A program made the translations under genes and the position numbers. Below the pieces are notes generated by a model. The model ran no database searches. It was not told the DNA's origin and saw nothing but the letters and a program-made list of their open reading frames with translations. Shown here in pieces: positions 50,003-61,497 of a DNA stretch of 64,000 nt (the first letter of the stretch is position 1; every line of letters begins with the position of its first letter). Source of the stretch: Typhlomys cinereus (Eukaryota > Chordata > Mammalia > Rodentia > Platacanthomyidae); assembly GCA_023101885.1 (NCBI GenBank), contig JALPQD010000053.1, positions 5,206,447-5,270,446 on the forward strand, read 5' to 3'.

Positions 50003-51169
50003 TTATATACATAAATGTTTTTGAAATTTTTTAATATGCAGGCACAAATGATCAAAAAATTATAATGACACAATATATGGCCACATTAAGATGCCTGAGC
50101 AGGTTTCATAAGCACAAGAGCTTTAGTATCATGCATGGTAAGACTGCACACTTAAATGTATAGACTGCCATATCTGATAGGATCTATCAGGTACCTTCAA
50201 GAACGTCACTGCTGATCAGCTCTACGCTATGACAGCAGCACTACAAAAGATGTCTCTCCAGCTACCCAGATTGCCTGGAAGGAGCTTTAAGTACTTTGCA
50301 GATGTAAAGACGGATGTTCATGTCACTGAGCTTTATCTCAATACTCCTCTGTTCTAGAAACCTCCCACCCACCTTGGCATTATAGTGACTCATGGATGGG
50401 ATGGGAAAAATGTAAGCAGATGAGGCATGGCTATGGGACAGAAAACTTACTCTAGGTGAGTCATCAATTTCATATTGTGATTTTTATGATGATTACAAGA
50501 ATTGTATTTAAACTACATTTCAAACAATCAAATCCTGGGTCAATTCTCATAGGAGTGAATCAGTGTGTATTATAACCAGATAGACTTTTCTCCCATGGTC
50601 AGGATGCCCCTTAAATATTCATTATCTAGGATAGTACTGTCAAATATGTCTATGTGCATATGGCTAGTTCCCCTGAGGTGTGGAGAGGAGAAGAGAGCAA
50701 AACATGGCAGATCAAGGCTACACCTTTCCTAACTATGTAGCTTACCTCTGCAACATACAGACCCCAATCCTCAAAATCCTATGGATCAAACTGATATAAC
50801 AAATTTGGAGACCTTCATAAACTCTGTGCCCAACATGAATGTGTTCTAAGACTACAGGATGAATCATAACAGTTTTTGCTAATGACCATGCTTGAAAGCA
50901 CTCCTATCCCCCAAATAAAAAGTTATAATGAAATTCTAAATATTTCTTTATGTACTGGTGGGGATTTGCTAAAAATATGCTTCTCTCATTGGTTTTGTAC
51001 TTGGACCTTAAAATTACTTTAAGAATCCTTGGGAATTTATATGCAGAAAATAATAGTTGAAACTCTTACAACATCAGAAGCATTGGGGTAGAAGAATCTT
51101 TTTCCAGAACGTTTAAAATATTAGAAACAAGAGGTGTTTGGGACCTAAGATTGCTTGGATTTTCAAGCA

Positions 51170-51183
51170 CTGTGTGTGTGTGT

Positions 51184-51217
<34 letters not shown>
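51170..51217. repeat. (GT)n microsatellite
   Basis: About 23 GT units with one AT interruption. Confidence 0.95.
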
Positions 51218-51219
<2 letters not shown>

Positions 51220-51351
51220 ACATGAATTATTAGGAATGAGGAATGAGACCCAAATCCACACAGGACACTCATGTGCACTGAAAGTATTTTAGTACCTTTT
51301 ATGCACTGGTTGAAGGTAATTTTATACAGTTTTTTTTATAATTGGAAATAT

Positions 51352-51410
51352 TGGAATGTGGCTCAGTGGTAACACACTCGAGGTTCTGGCCTTCAACCCA
51401 AGTACCACAC
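51352..51410 (+). mobile_element. ID-like SINE
   Basis: gaatgtggctcagtggtaac keeps the A box; ccttcaacccaagtacca is a degenerate B box. The copy is short and decayed. Confidence 0.6.
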
Positions 51411-52037
51411 ATATATAGAAAGACAAAGAGGGAAGAGGTTCGGGAAAGCTTAATCTGCATGAAACACACTTACACAGTATGATATTTTTCATTTGTGGCC
51501 AAGGTCATCTCAGATTTTGGATTTGGGAGGCTCAGCCTTTGTACCCTTTAGATTAGAGGCCTGATGCACGGCTGTAGGCTTGCTTCTCCCTATAACTCCT
51601 ATAGAATACTTGGGTCAAGAGTTGGCAGAAGAGGCAACCGGGATGGCGACCATCCTCTGCTGGAAGGCTCCATTCCCACTGGTACAGCTGTAGTTTAACA
51701 GAAAGAGTCTTTCTGTGTGAAGGGCACAAGGCTGCCTTCATAAGCTATTCACAAAATAAACACCTTCACACAAAATGCCTACCCAACCAGGAGACATAAA
51801 TTATTTAACAGTAGAATTATGCTAACATCATAAAGATTCACAAACCAAGTAGCATCTGGAGTGCAGGAAAGAATTCACCAACACTATAATTCTCATCTAG
51901 TAGAACATAAAAATCAGAGGCCTTTTATACAAAATTTGATGTAGAAATCTTACTAAGGGTTTTGAATACAGATAGGCCCATATCCACAGGTTCTATGCAC
52001 AGTGACTTAATAAGTAATGGGTCAGAAATATTTGGAA

Positions 52038-52262
52038 AGGAGCTGGAGAGATGGCTTAGATGTTAACAGTACTTTCTGTATAAGCATAAGGACCAGAGTT
52101 CAGGTCTCGGCATGTACATAACAAACAAGTGGTGATCACGTGTACACGCCTCCAGCACAGAGGAGAGCGGAGTCAGCAAGACCACTGAAGCTTGGTGGAT
52201 GCCAAAAAAAATGCAAGATCCAAGTTCAACAAAAGCCCCTGCTTCAAAGAAATACAGCAGAC
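52038..52262 (+). mobile_element. B4 SINE, left part, interrupted by a retrocopy
   Basis: It starts gagctggagagatggcttag and runs through gaccagagttcaggtctcgg, gtgtacacgcctccagcaca, gcttggtggatgcc and aagcccctgcttcaaagaaa, the B4 order. It stops at the retrocopy and resumes at 53,215. Confidence 0.8.
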
Positions 52263-53214
52263 CGCGGCTACTTGTTACTGTGCGCCGGCGGGTTATTGCT
52301 GTCTGCTTGCCGCCCCCTGCTGGCCCAGCGGGATGCAGAGGGAAGCCTGGCGCCGAGGCCCGGGTGCGGGCCTAGTATCTGTGCCGCCGGGGCCGCCGGC
52401 TGCAGCTGCTGCGTTCCAACCACGCCACGGCCTGAGTAGCTTCGTGCGTCCGCGGGGTCTTCCCGAGGAGCCTGGCGGTGCTGCAGCCCGGGGGGCTATA
52501 CTTGACGAAGGGAATGGGCCAAAGAATCCCCCGGAAGACACAGGGGTGTCCAAGACCCCACCGAATGGACGGTGACAGACAGAAGAACTGGGGGTCCCAC
52601 TTGACAGTTTGGGGAGGACCAGAGCTCATCTTGAGAACCTGAGAGGTTTTGCTTGACGGACTAGTTTCTTACATGGGGCCAATAGAAAGCCCCCCAGAGA
52701 CGCGGCCAGGACGGCCTCGCGGTGGACTGCGGTGCCCGACCTTTCTCGGTGCATGACAAGGCAGCATCCTCCCTCACGAGGACCTGGGGCAGCCTGTTGT
52801 GTGAACTGGCTGGAAAAGGTCGTGCTGAGATGGACTTAACCTAAGTCCGAGAGGACAGATGCACCTCCTCCCTGCGGATGAATAAGGGGAGAGACACTTC
52901 GCTTGACTTTTGAGGATACGCCCACCTTATTCTTTGAAGAGCCACCTTTTTGCTGTATTTGGAGCGGAGAAAACTGAGAAAGGGTTTCATCAGATGCCCC
53001 TTTGGAGGGAGAGATGCCCTCAGTCCCTTTTGGAGTCTGTTTCCCCCATTCATTGTGACAAACCAGGAAGTGCTTACAGGTCTCATCCCAGATAATGTGT
53101 TTATTCTCAAGAATCCCTGCTGGATGGTCCTAAGGGCAATCTCCACTCCTGTGCCCCTTCCCTCTCAGAACTGTTCAACAAAGGGAATAAATTTGGCAAT
53201 ATCATTAAAAAAAA
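52263..53214 (+). pseudogene. Processed retrocopy of an unidentified mRNA, inserted in a B4 SINE
   Basis: It is about 950 bp of sequence unlike its surroundings. The first 300 bp are strongly GC- and CpG-rich, the rest is moderate, and the 3' end carries AATAAA (53,186-53,191) 15 bases before a run of 11 A. Target-site duplications flank it: aaagaaatacagcagac (52,246-52,262) and aaagaagtacagtagac (53,215-53,231), matching at 15 of 17 positions. No splice-like interruption is seen. These are the marks of an mRNA copied by LINE-1 machinery. I could not recognise the parent gene. The frames starting near 52,140 and 52,192 begin in the SINE, so they are not native. All frames through the body hold stops, so it is likely dead. 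Much of it may be UTR. The sense strand is plus, opposite to PTPRM. Confidence 0.8.
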
Positions 53215-53217
53215 AAA
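53186..53217 (+). other. Poly(A) signal and A-tail of the retrocopy
   Basis: AATAAA at 53,186-53,191 is followed by atttggcaatatcatt and 11 A, as in a mature mRNA end. Confidence 0.85.
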
Positions 53218-53320
53218 GAAGTACAGTAGACAGTTATGTCTGAGGATGCCCAATGCCTGCTTCTGCCTTCAGTGCCCCACACATGGGTGCTTATACTGCA
53301 CACATATACCTCATACTCAG
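53215..53320 (+). mobile_element. B4 SINE, right part, after the retrocopy
   Basis: aaagaagtacagtagacag followed by gaggatgcccaatgcctgct and gccccacacatg continues the B4 3' end exactly where the left part broke off. Confidence 0.75.
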
Positions 53321-53434
53321 CTCTCTCTCTCTCTGTGTCTGCCTGCCTGTCTGTCTCTCTCTATCTGTCTGTCTGTCTATCTATCTGTCTGTCTGTCCAT
53401 CCATCTGTCCATCTATCTATCTATATCTCTCTCC
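53321..53434. repeat. Tetranucleotide (CTGT/CTAT/CCAT) microsatellite
   Basis: A CT start passes into CTGT, CTAT and CCAT units with mixed order over about 110 bp. Confidence 0.95.
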
Positions 53435-54748
53435 TACCTGATTTACAGCACATGTTTTATTTATTTTGGTCCAGATCACTGGTTTTCAAATCTTTCAAAA
53501 AAGGAATCACTTGGAGAACATTTAATAAACTACTGAAATAATGGGGCCTCCCTCCCAGACTTATTAACTTAGACAAAATCCGATTCTTTAAAATCTCCTC
53601 AGGCAGCTCTATGGTGGAGTCACAATTAAGAGATAGGATTAATATTTTCCCTCTTTCTCTTCCTCCTCCAAATAGTAAGTAACTTTATTCAGATAATGTC
53701 ATTAATTCTCTTTCAAACACACTCTATCACTCTAGTAATAAACAATAAAGGACTCCAAAACCCAAATTCAAATTAATAAAGGTGAAAGAGGAGTAATGCA
53801 ATTCCAGGAAGAGCCTATGTAAAATCCCAAAGCAATGTCTGTCCCTTGACATGATGGAATGCTTAAGATGACTCTGGACAAAGGAGATCACATATGATGC
53901 TGTGTTCACTCAAATAGTATAAACAAAAACAACAACAGCCAGAATCCATTGTTCCATGAAAAATAAGAACCATATGAATAAAGATGGAAAGAATAGTTTT
54001 CATTTTTTAAAGGTGATGAATGCTTTGTGGAAAGCGTCAGTAAAAGATGGCTGTCTCCTCATCAAGCAGCACAGAAACCAATCTGGAAATCAATAACACA
54101 AACATCTACCCACTCACAACAGAAGCCGGTATCCCTAGCATAAGAATTTTAACTACCTGAGAAGTGGAATGAAAAAGAGGTGGCTGAATGCTGGCAGTTT
54201 TCACATTCTGCTTCAAAGGCTTTTAAAGTCGAGATTACGAAACTTTCTGAAACAAAGAGGAAAGTAAAGATGGGTTTGGAACATGCAATTCCAGCCTTCT
54301 GCACACATCCTGCTTTCTCAGCAGGAAAGTGTCTAACAGGGACCACAATACAGAAAAAGGGAATGAAATCAGGCAGAGGGGTGAGTGTCCTGGGTAGAAG
54401 AGGTGAGAGGGCCCTTCCCCTATAAATTTCCATCCAAGCAGCCATAGTAGACACGTCCAAGAAAGGAATGCATGGCTACCTCCCACCTTCTCTAGAAAGT
54501 GGGACAATAAAGTGAATCATTACAGATGTTCTGATTGAAAACTTACAGCACCACACAAATAGGACACTCCACAATTATGTCATGGCAGAGCCTCAGAGGT
54601 GTGACAAAGGACAGATGAAGAAAAGTCACTGTAAGAAAAAGCATCCTGACAGGTCATCACGGAACAGCAGACACAGAAAGACTAAAGTATGAAGACTAGT
54701 TCAGCTCAGGAACAAACCAAACATTTAAAATAAAAATAGAAAAGACCA

Positions 54749-54815
54749 AGGGGTGCACACAGCGGTAAAGTGCATGCCCAGCAAGCACAAGGCGTGAGCT
54801 TGATCCCCCAACACT
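54749..54815 (+). mobile_element. ID-like SINE
   Basis: ggggtgcacacagcggtaaa, gtgcatgcccagcaagcaca and cttgatcccccaacactg preserve the ID layout. Confidence 0.7.
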
Positions 54816-54864
54816 GTCAATGCAAACAAGTAAAAATAAAAACTCTGCGCAAGGGGTTGCCATT

Positions 54865-55070
54865 ATATTTTAATTTGAAGAGCTGCTGACAAACCTAGTC
54901 CTGATTTTCATCCCTGAAGCTGATAAAGTGAGGGGAGAGAACCAACTTCTGAAAGATGTCCTCTGACCTCCACATAAGCACCTAATGCCTGTTCACTTTT
55001 GCTCCCCCACACGTCTTGTCCCCCCTTTTGTCCTCCCTCCCTCTTCTAATAAATAAATAAAACATTACAA
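54865..55070 (+). mobile_element. B3/B4-like SINE
   Basis: agctgctgacaaacctagtc, gagaaccaacttctgaaaga, tgtcctctgacctccacata and an AATAAATAAATAAA tail. Confidence 0.65.
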
Positions 55071-55484
55071 ACAAACACACAAAACAAAAAGAAGAAAGAA
55101 AGAACTTAGAAAAGATGAGGAATGAGCAGCCTCTATATTGATACTTCAAAGAAACAACATGAAATGAATTGGAGGACTTTGGGGAAAGAAACCCCACAAT
55201 TCCTAGAAGCAAATCAAAGGTGGTAGGGAGAGGTCATATGCAGACATTTATTTAGAACTTCTGAAAGTAGGCACAAATACCTGAAACTATTTTTGGTGCA
55301 AAATTCATAGGGCAGAAACTAAAAGAATGTAAAAAAGTCATATAAGTTATACACCTACATGTGCATGCATATGTGCATATACACACACATGTATATGTAC
55401 GTACTTTAAATGTTTGAAATTAAAAGATATGCTATTAAGTTTTCCATTTATATGAACTGCTTGGAAATTTACATTACAGAAAGG

Positions 55485-55491
55485 CGTGCGC

Positions 55492-55579
<88 letters not shown>

Positions 55580-55580
55580 A
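55485..55580. repeat. Compound (GT)n(GA)n microsatellite
   Basis: A CG/GT-mixed start leads to about 16 GT units, then about 25 GA units. It lies about 175 bp downstream, in gene sense, of the PTPRM 116-bp exon. Confidence 0.97.
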
Positions 55581-55755
55581 GGGAGTATAAGCAAGGGAAG
55601 GGAAATATGTAGAACACCTTGGAACCTGGAGACCCACTGAGAAGTAAGCACTTGCTACGCAGTGACCACGAGTGACTCTAGGTCCCTGGGTCCCCCCTCA
55701 GGATGGTGTGACTCTCCTGGGGTCTGTTTGGACGGCGGAAAGGCACTGTACCTAC

Positions 55756-55871
55756 CTGCAGCCAGAGCCGGTCACCTGCCACAGTCCGGCCAATGGCGCT
55801 GCACTGGAAAGTCGCAAACTGGCCAGCATTCACCTCCACGTTCTGGATCCTCAGGAAGTGCGGCGTTCGGG
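55756..55871 (-). CDS. PTPRM: PTPRM exon (exon 5 by family numbering): MAM/Ig linker and first half of Ig domain
   Basis: This internal exon of receptor-type protein tyrosine phosphatase mu, a homophilic cell-adhesion phosphatase of cell junctions, is 116 bp. Reverse-complemented, it follows a pyrimidine-rich acceptor ending in CAG at 55,874-55,872 and ends in CTGCAG before a good donor, GTAGGT. Two bases complete a split codon, then 38 codons follow, beginning [13 protein letters not shown] and ending DRLWLQ on a codon boundary. The FQCSA segment carries the first cysteine of the Ig disulphide; its partner lies in the next exon. The sequence matches what I know of the PTPRM ectodomain (MAM, Ig, four FN3, transmembrane segment, two phosphatase domains). 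The 116-bp length and the phases are those of the R2B receptor phosphatase family. PTPRK, PTPRT and PTPRU are the alternatives, but this wording is characteristic of mu. The exon number is inferred from the family, since upstream exons are not in view. Confidence 0.95.
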
Positions 55872-57274
55872 CTGCACGTGGAAAAAGAAACCAACATATT
55901 AGAGCTGGACCTGGAGCCAGTGAATGTCTTTTCCATCTTACCTTTCCATCTGGGGCCTTTCACTTTGTCCACTTTGAGAGAAAAATAATGCATTTGCTTA
56001 CAAAAACCTTAAAGATTTCTCTGCAATGTTAAAGATCTCAAGGAGGTTTTTGGTGTGTGCTTTATAGAAAAAGAGAAGAAGAAAAAAAAAAGCCAGGCAG
56101 TCTGGGATAAAACCAAAAAGGAAGATATTTCATTGTTCCTGCTGTGCAAATTACTGTAGCTCAGCAGTCTTCTTGTAATAACAGATCTGTATTAATAAAG
56201 ATTATGCCGAAGCCTAATTGATGTTTTGAACAAAAACATATTAGATATTTATATGAGCAACGTGAAAAGAACAGTAAGAAGTTAAATGATGTTGTCAGGG
56301 AAACGCAGAAACCCAAATACAAGAACTGTGCATAATATATATTTTAATACAACTAATTGCTATGCAATATTACTTGGGTAATATTTCCCAGCTACCAAGA
56401 AATACTATCCGTATAGACGCACTCTGTGAATGAGGCTGTGGCTGCCACAGCCGGGTAATTTCTGCTGATGCTTAGTTCTAATTCAGGAAGTCCAAATGAC
56501 TCTGGATGCTTAGCGGCACTGCTTTCTCCTGATATAGGGCTGATGCATGGGTGGCTGTAAAGAAAAGAATATAACATCCTATGTGTTCCATATGAGATGT
56601 ACACCCTCGTTTCAAACGACTGGTGTACAGAAGCTAGACTTGGTGTAAAACAACTACCGTAAGGGGAACATTCTCTCGGCAGAATGACAAAGTGGAGAAG
56701 TAGTTGACAGCCAGGGAGAACAGAAAGACGATCCTGTCTGTGAGTGGGGGGAGGGAGGCTGCATAGTACCCAGAATAAACTTATGATATCCTCGAGGATT
56801 CTCCCCATGTCAATAATCTTCAGGCCACATGTAGACACATTCTTAGACACATGTGCTGGTGGGGGTTACCCAAAGCTTATACTCCTTGGAAAACTTTGCA
56901 ACTCTTTGAAACCTGAACAGCCCATCTTCGTCACAGCTAGGAGCAACCAGACAACAAAGGGAGATGCAGTTGAGCATCAAAAGAAAACCTCAGTGCCCAA
57001 TTGGAGGCCACTAGTAATTTAATCTATTACATGTGCAATGTTCCCAATGGCTGTACTGTTTATAAAACTCCAGAATTATGGGTTCTTGTTGCTCAATATT
57101 AATTTATTAATGTATAAGTCTAAGGCTCTGTTTCACTCACTTAATCAAATTACTCCTTAATAAAGAATTACCTAAATCTATCAGACTTTAAGATCTCTAT
57201 AAATAGTCCCTAAATCATATTATTCTTCTACTCTACTCCTGAGAAAAAAGGAAGTCTACTCTTTCTTCTTTTTA

Positions 57275-57400
57275 TATGGCATGTGAGTGAGGATGTGAAT
57301 ACGAGAGTGAACTTGAGTCTGTGGAGACCCAAGGGTGATCAGGAATCACCCTGAATTGTTCTCCTTATTGTTTTGTTGTAGGATTCCCCAGGTTCTGCCT
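57275..57400 (-). mobile_element. Fragment of the B2-superfamily-type SINE (3' part)
   Basis: The sequence around gatcaggaatcaccctgaat and the following ctccttattg match the reverse-complement body of the 61,205 copy. The tRNA-like head is missing or unrecognisable. Boundaries are approximate. Confidence 0.5.
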
Positions 57401-58960
57401 AACATGGTTGTGACACAGGGTCCCTCTGGGGTCTTTATGTGTCTAGAGTTCAAGAGTTGAAGATCGAAACTAGAACACACATAGAGGATTAAAGCAGAGT
57501 TTATTGAAAGAACAGAACTCTCATATGTGAGTCTATGAGAAACAAGAGAACTCATGTATTCCAGGTATGGAATCCACGAGGGGCAAGGAGCTGGAAAAGT
57601 CATGGGCTCCGGACATGGAGTGCCATGAGGGGAAGGGAGTCAAAGATGGCTTCCAGGTCAGGATTACTTAAAGGTCTGGGCAGACCAGGGGCAAGGTGGA
57701 TTTTCCTCATTGGCCAGCTCCAGTTTCTGTAAACCTGGTTGGAGCTTTTGTTCGTCTATATTTCATTAGTCCATTGTTCATACCAGGATCCAACTCAGTT
57801 GATCTTGTGCCCACCTCATGGTAGGGCTGATCTACTATAAAGAACTAATCTCATGTCCTTTCACGAACAAAAGGTTGGGAGAAGTTAGTAACTTTATGGT
57901 GTGTTCCTTTAGGGTAAGCCCTCAGGTGCCCTGCCTTCTCTGTCTTTAAAGGTGATCCTCATGCCATTTGGGGTAACTTCTGCCTGTGGAGCTGCAGCTT
58001 CTTTCAAGGTCCTCCCCTCCCTTTCTTGTCCCGGACTCTCCTCCACAGCAAGCAACAGTCTATGCAACACTGTCCTTGACTCACGACCTCCAACATCACA
58101 AGACAGAATGTAGAGATTTCACTTTCCACAGCAACAATACCTTCAAGGCCACCATGAAGTCAACAAATCACACTAAAGCAATAGATCCTAAATGGATATC
58201 TATGATGCCCTCACTCAAAAACAAAACAAAAAATAACACTTTTTATGGTTTTAGAATCAGGGAATCTATAAAGACCAAGGCTACCCACCAAGCAACCAGA
58301 TACATACATGCATGCACATGAAGGATGACAGAAAATACTAGTGAGACTCTTTGGTCAGTCATCTGTGGCCAGATATGGTACAGAAACACTTTGAAAGGAA
58401 CTGATGTAATTATGTTGCACTTGCGAGCAGTGGTGCACAAGGAAAGTAGTGGTCATCGTCTCCTCAATGGTCAGCTCTGGACTGGAGACTCGGTTCTGTG
58501 GGGCTGGCACACCAAAATAAATACTAGTGACCACATATGCTCAGATGATGATAAACACAACCAGGAACTTCCATCCTAGGAAGGACAAGTATTCTACAAG
58601 CAGACCTTTATAGACAATGGAGAAAAAGCAGGAGAGAGAGAAGGCTGCGGCAACAGGGAAAAGGTGGCTTTGAACTTGTACAAGGCAACAACATACAAAG
58701 AACACAATATTCACTAGCCACGGGTAGCTAATCACTTGTGAAGCAGAATTTGTGGTCATCAAACACATTATGTGGTGGCCTGGTTACCCTATTTATGGGT
58801 GACCTCCTATCAGGGGGTTCCTTGAAATCTAAAGAAAAGTTGTTGACACAGAAGAATATTTATCTTCCCCCATTTGCTTATGCTGAGCACTGCGTGGCAG
58901 GACAGATCCTTAATTTATTTCCTTCAAACTAGCAAGAACAGAGGTATAGGGATGGCATTG

Positions 58961-58963
<3 letters not shown>

Positions 58964-58994
<31 letters not shown>
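58964..58994. repeat. (CA)n microsatellite
   Basis: About 15 CA units, uninterrupted. Confidence 0.95.
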
Positions 58995-58997
<3 letters not shown>

Positions 58998-60782
58998 GCA
59001 TACTGCAGGTTTTTACTGTCACGTTTATTTATATGTGATGTGTGGACTAAAGATTACAACAGTGCTTTGAGATTTATATTTACCTCTGCCTATGTTTAAA
59101 TATTATAAAAACCTATGAATATTACACATATGTGACATTTTTGTATCTGTAGGTGAAATTACAGGATCAGTAGAGAAGCAATATTTTAACTGGCTTAGAG
59201 GAAAAATAATGTTTGTGTAAGAACTCAACTCAGAACAGGTGGTTTTCTTTATTTGTATATTATTTAAAATTAACCAACAGTATTCAACAAGTCATCTTTA
59301 CCAACAATTTACCCAAGTTTAACAAGTTACCCAATTTTAACATTTGAGTCAACACTGAATATGACACAGTACATTAGCACTTGACTCCCAGTTAAAAGTC
59401 AGATAATGTAGTGTTACATTCAGCTTATAAAGCAAATGCACTTGTCTGAAATCAGAAAGTCAACCTGACAATTTCCATTCCAACAATACTTTTAAATAAA
59501 TTTGCCTAAAAATAGCTCTCGTAAATTCTTTTGGTAACTTGTAGCTTTAAAGTTATACTAACTAACCCTGAGGTATTCATGAAATCCATAAGTGAAATTG
59601 GGTACTTCAATCTTTAAAATTTCAGTTTACATGTTTGGATTTCTTATTCTTATTCTATGAAAGAGATACTTGGATTTGTTAATATGCATATTCCTTTGAT
59701 ATGATCTTTTATGATCAAGTATATACTTTTACATGATACAAAGGTAGAATGTTCATGAAACTGGCTGATATTCAGAATGCTGACTTGTGACACTGTTAAT
59801 TAAAAATGGTTAAAAACTGTAACAGATTCATATGAATGTGTAGAAATAGAAGACAAAGAGTGAAGGGACTGAACTTTGAATCAAAGACAATTGAGACAGG
59901 TATAAATATACTATTAAAAATTAAAAGAATAATTGTTTTCTTAAAATAGACTGATTGCTTTAAAAAATAGGTTGTGGAAGAGGAAAGAGGGAGTTTTAGA
60001 AAGCTCTCCTGGCTGTGGGAAGTTATCAAAGGTTTGTGGGAAAGAGATCTTATCTTTTGTTCTCCAGCCTGCTTGGATTTGATGGGATTTATTTATAAAT
60101 TTCTTTTAAAACTAGCTATACTATTAATAGTACACAAACACAAAACAAGTAAGATTCCCTACTGTTTTCCTTGTATTGAAACACCAGGCTGTTTAAATTA
60201 CTGGTCTGATCTTAATAAAAATAAGAGAAATGAGGTTCCTTTACATTTTAGGCAAACTTTGTACAAAGTAGTGATTCTATGCTTATCAGATTAATTTCCC
60301 GGTTGCTTCTCTTGCACATGAGAGAACTGATCTTTTTCAGTGCTGAAAGAGCAAATTGGGTTGGGGGGGTTCCTATCATTCATGTTGCCACTTACAGTTA
60401 CTTTTAAAATATTTTATTGCAATTTTGGTTAAATAGCTAGCTAAGTATTTTCTCATGGCGCCTGTGATTCTATTTGAATGTTTTGACATGTCTGACAATT
60501 TCTGATATTTTAGCTTTCTAAATCAAATACTAAATGAAATACTGATCTCACAGATTTCTCAGAACAGTGGAAAATCTCAAGGGGTTTGTTCTTTCACTTG
60601 TGAAGAGAGATAAGTTAATGATAATAAATAGGCATTTGGGGTTTTTTGACTTGCATGAAAGGACATTACATAAGCTTAACATCACTTAACAACCCTTACA
60701 TTAACCCATGCGTGTTACATCTGAATGTGTTAATGGTAGCAGTGTAATTATTTTAGGAGTCATATAAATTACTTTTCCTTTA

Positions 60783-60960
60783 AAAATTTTATTCACTCAT
60801 TTGAGGAAGAGAGAGGGGGAGAGAGAGAGAAAGAGAGAAAGAGAGAGAGGCAGGCAAGCCATGGTATCTAGATGGAAGGCAGGACAGCTTGGGTTCAAAC
60901 TCGGGTCTCCAATTTTTTGAGCTTTCACCTTACCTAAGCTGAGCTTTCTCAGTGGGCCCA
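60783..60960 (-). mobile_element. RSINE1/DIP-like SINE with internal GA tract
   Basis: The order is a T-rich start (aaaattttattcactcatttgag), a GA-rich tract, then a box-B-like tgggttcaaactcgggtctc, ending near gctgagctttctcagtgggccc. This is the layout I know from RSINE1/jerboa-type SINEs in reverse orientation. The match is diverged. Confidence 0.5.
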
Positions 60961-61204
60961 AGTCATACAAATGTCTTCAGAATTTCTCAGTAACTTTTCT
61001 TCCCTGTATGTCTTCATGATGTTCTAGTTACTACTAATCATAGTATAATGTTATTAATCATGATTCTAGTTATTATTTAAAATACTGTATATCTATGGAA
61101 CAAAGTTATTTATTATACTTTGATGCTATTGCAAACAGAACCACTTTTTCTAATTTTCTTCTAAGATAATTTAGTGCCACTGAATGGAAACATTAGCAAT
61201 TCTT

Positions 61205-61497
61205 ACTTTATAATTTTTGCATGTGGGGGCATGGGTATGTACATGTGTGCATGTCTGTGTGCATCAGAGGACACTATTTGTGCCAGTGAAGACCTAAAGG
61301 TGACATCAGGAATCATCCTGGATTACTCTACCTCCTTATTGTTTCCTCTGGGGTTTTCCATGCTCTGTCTTCCAGGGTCAGAATTGCAGGCTGCCGCCAT
61401 TTCCGCCTGGCATTTTTAACAGGGGATTTGGGATCTGAACATAGGTCCCTTTGCTTAAGAGACAAAGGCTTAATCTCTGAGCCACCTCCCTAGCCCT
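61205..61497 (-). mobile_element. B2-superfamily-type SINE
   Basis: On the minus strand the head lies at about 61,497-61,430 (tgagccacctccctagccc read on plus). The older-subfamily body and a GT-rich tail remnant follow. It is moderately diverged. Confidence 0.82.

Larger units (their letters stand above)
40109..55755 (-). other. PTPRM: PTPRM intron between the two Ig-domain exons (15,647 bp)
   Basis: It has a donor GTAGGT at its upstream end (55,755 downward) and an acceptor cctcacag at 40,116-40,109. It splits the Ig domain exactly between codons (phase 0). Contents are listed separately: B4 elements, ID-like elements, a polypurine tract, a processed retrocopy and microsatellites. The stretches 40,110-43,140, 43,370-44,400, 44,765-48,480, 48,525-49,940, 50,010-51,165 and 53,440-54,745 contain no feature I can support. 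The short open frames in them lack family motifs and splice signals. Confidence 0.9.

Noticed and set aside
52192..52575. 127-residue open frame over the GC-rich block
   Set aside because: It starts inside the B4 SINE and crosses the insertion border, so it cannot be a native protein of the retrocopied gene.
56392..56850. 152-residue open frame on the minus strand, just upstream of the 116-bp exon
   Set aside because: It is in the right strand for an extra exon but matches nothing known from PTPRM, and no paired splice sites stood out.
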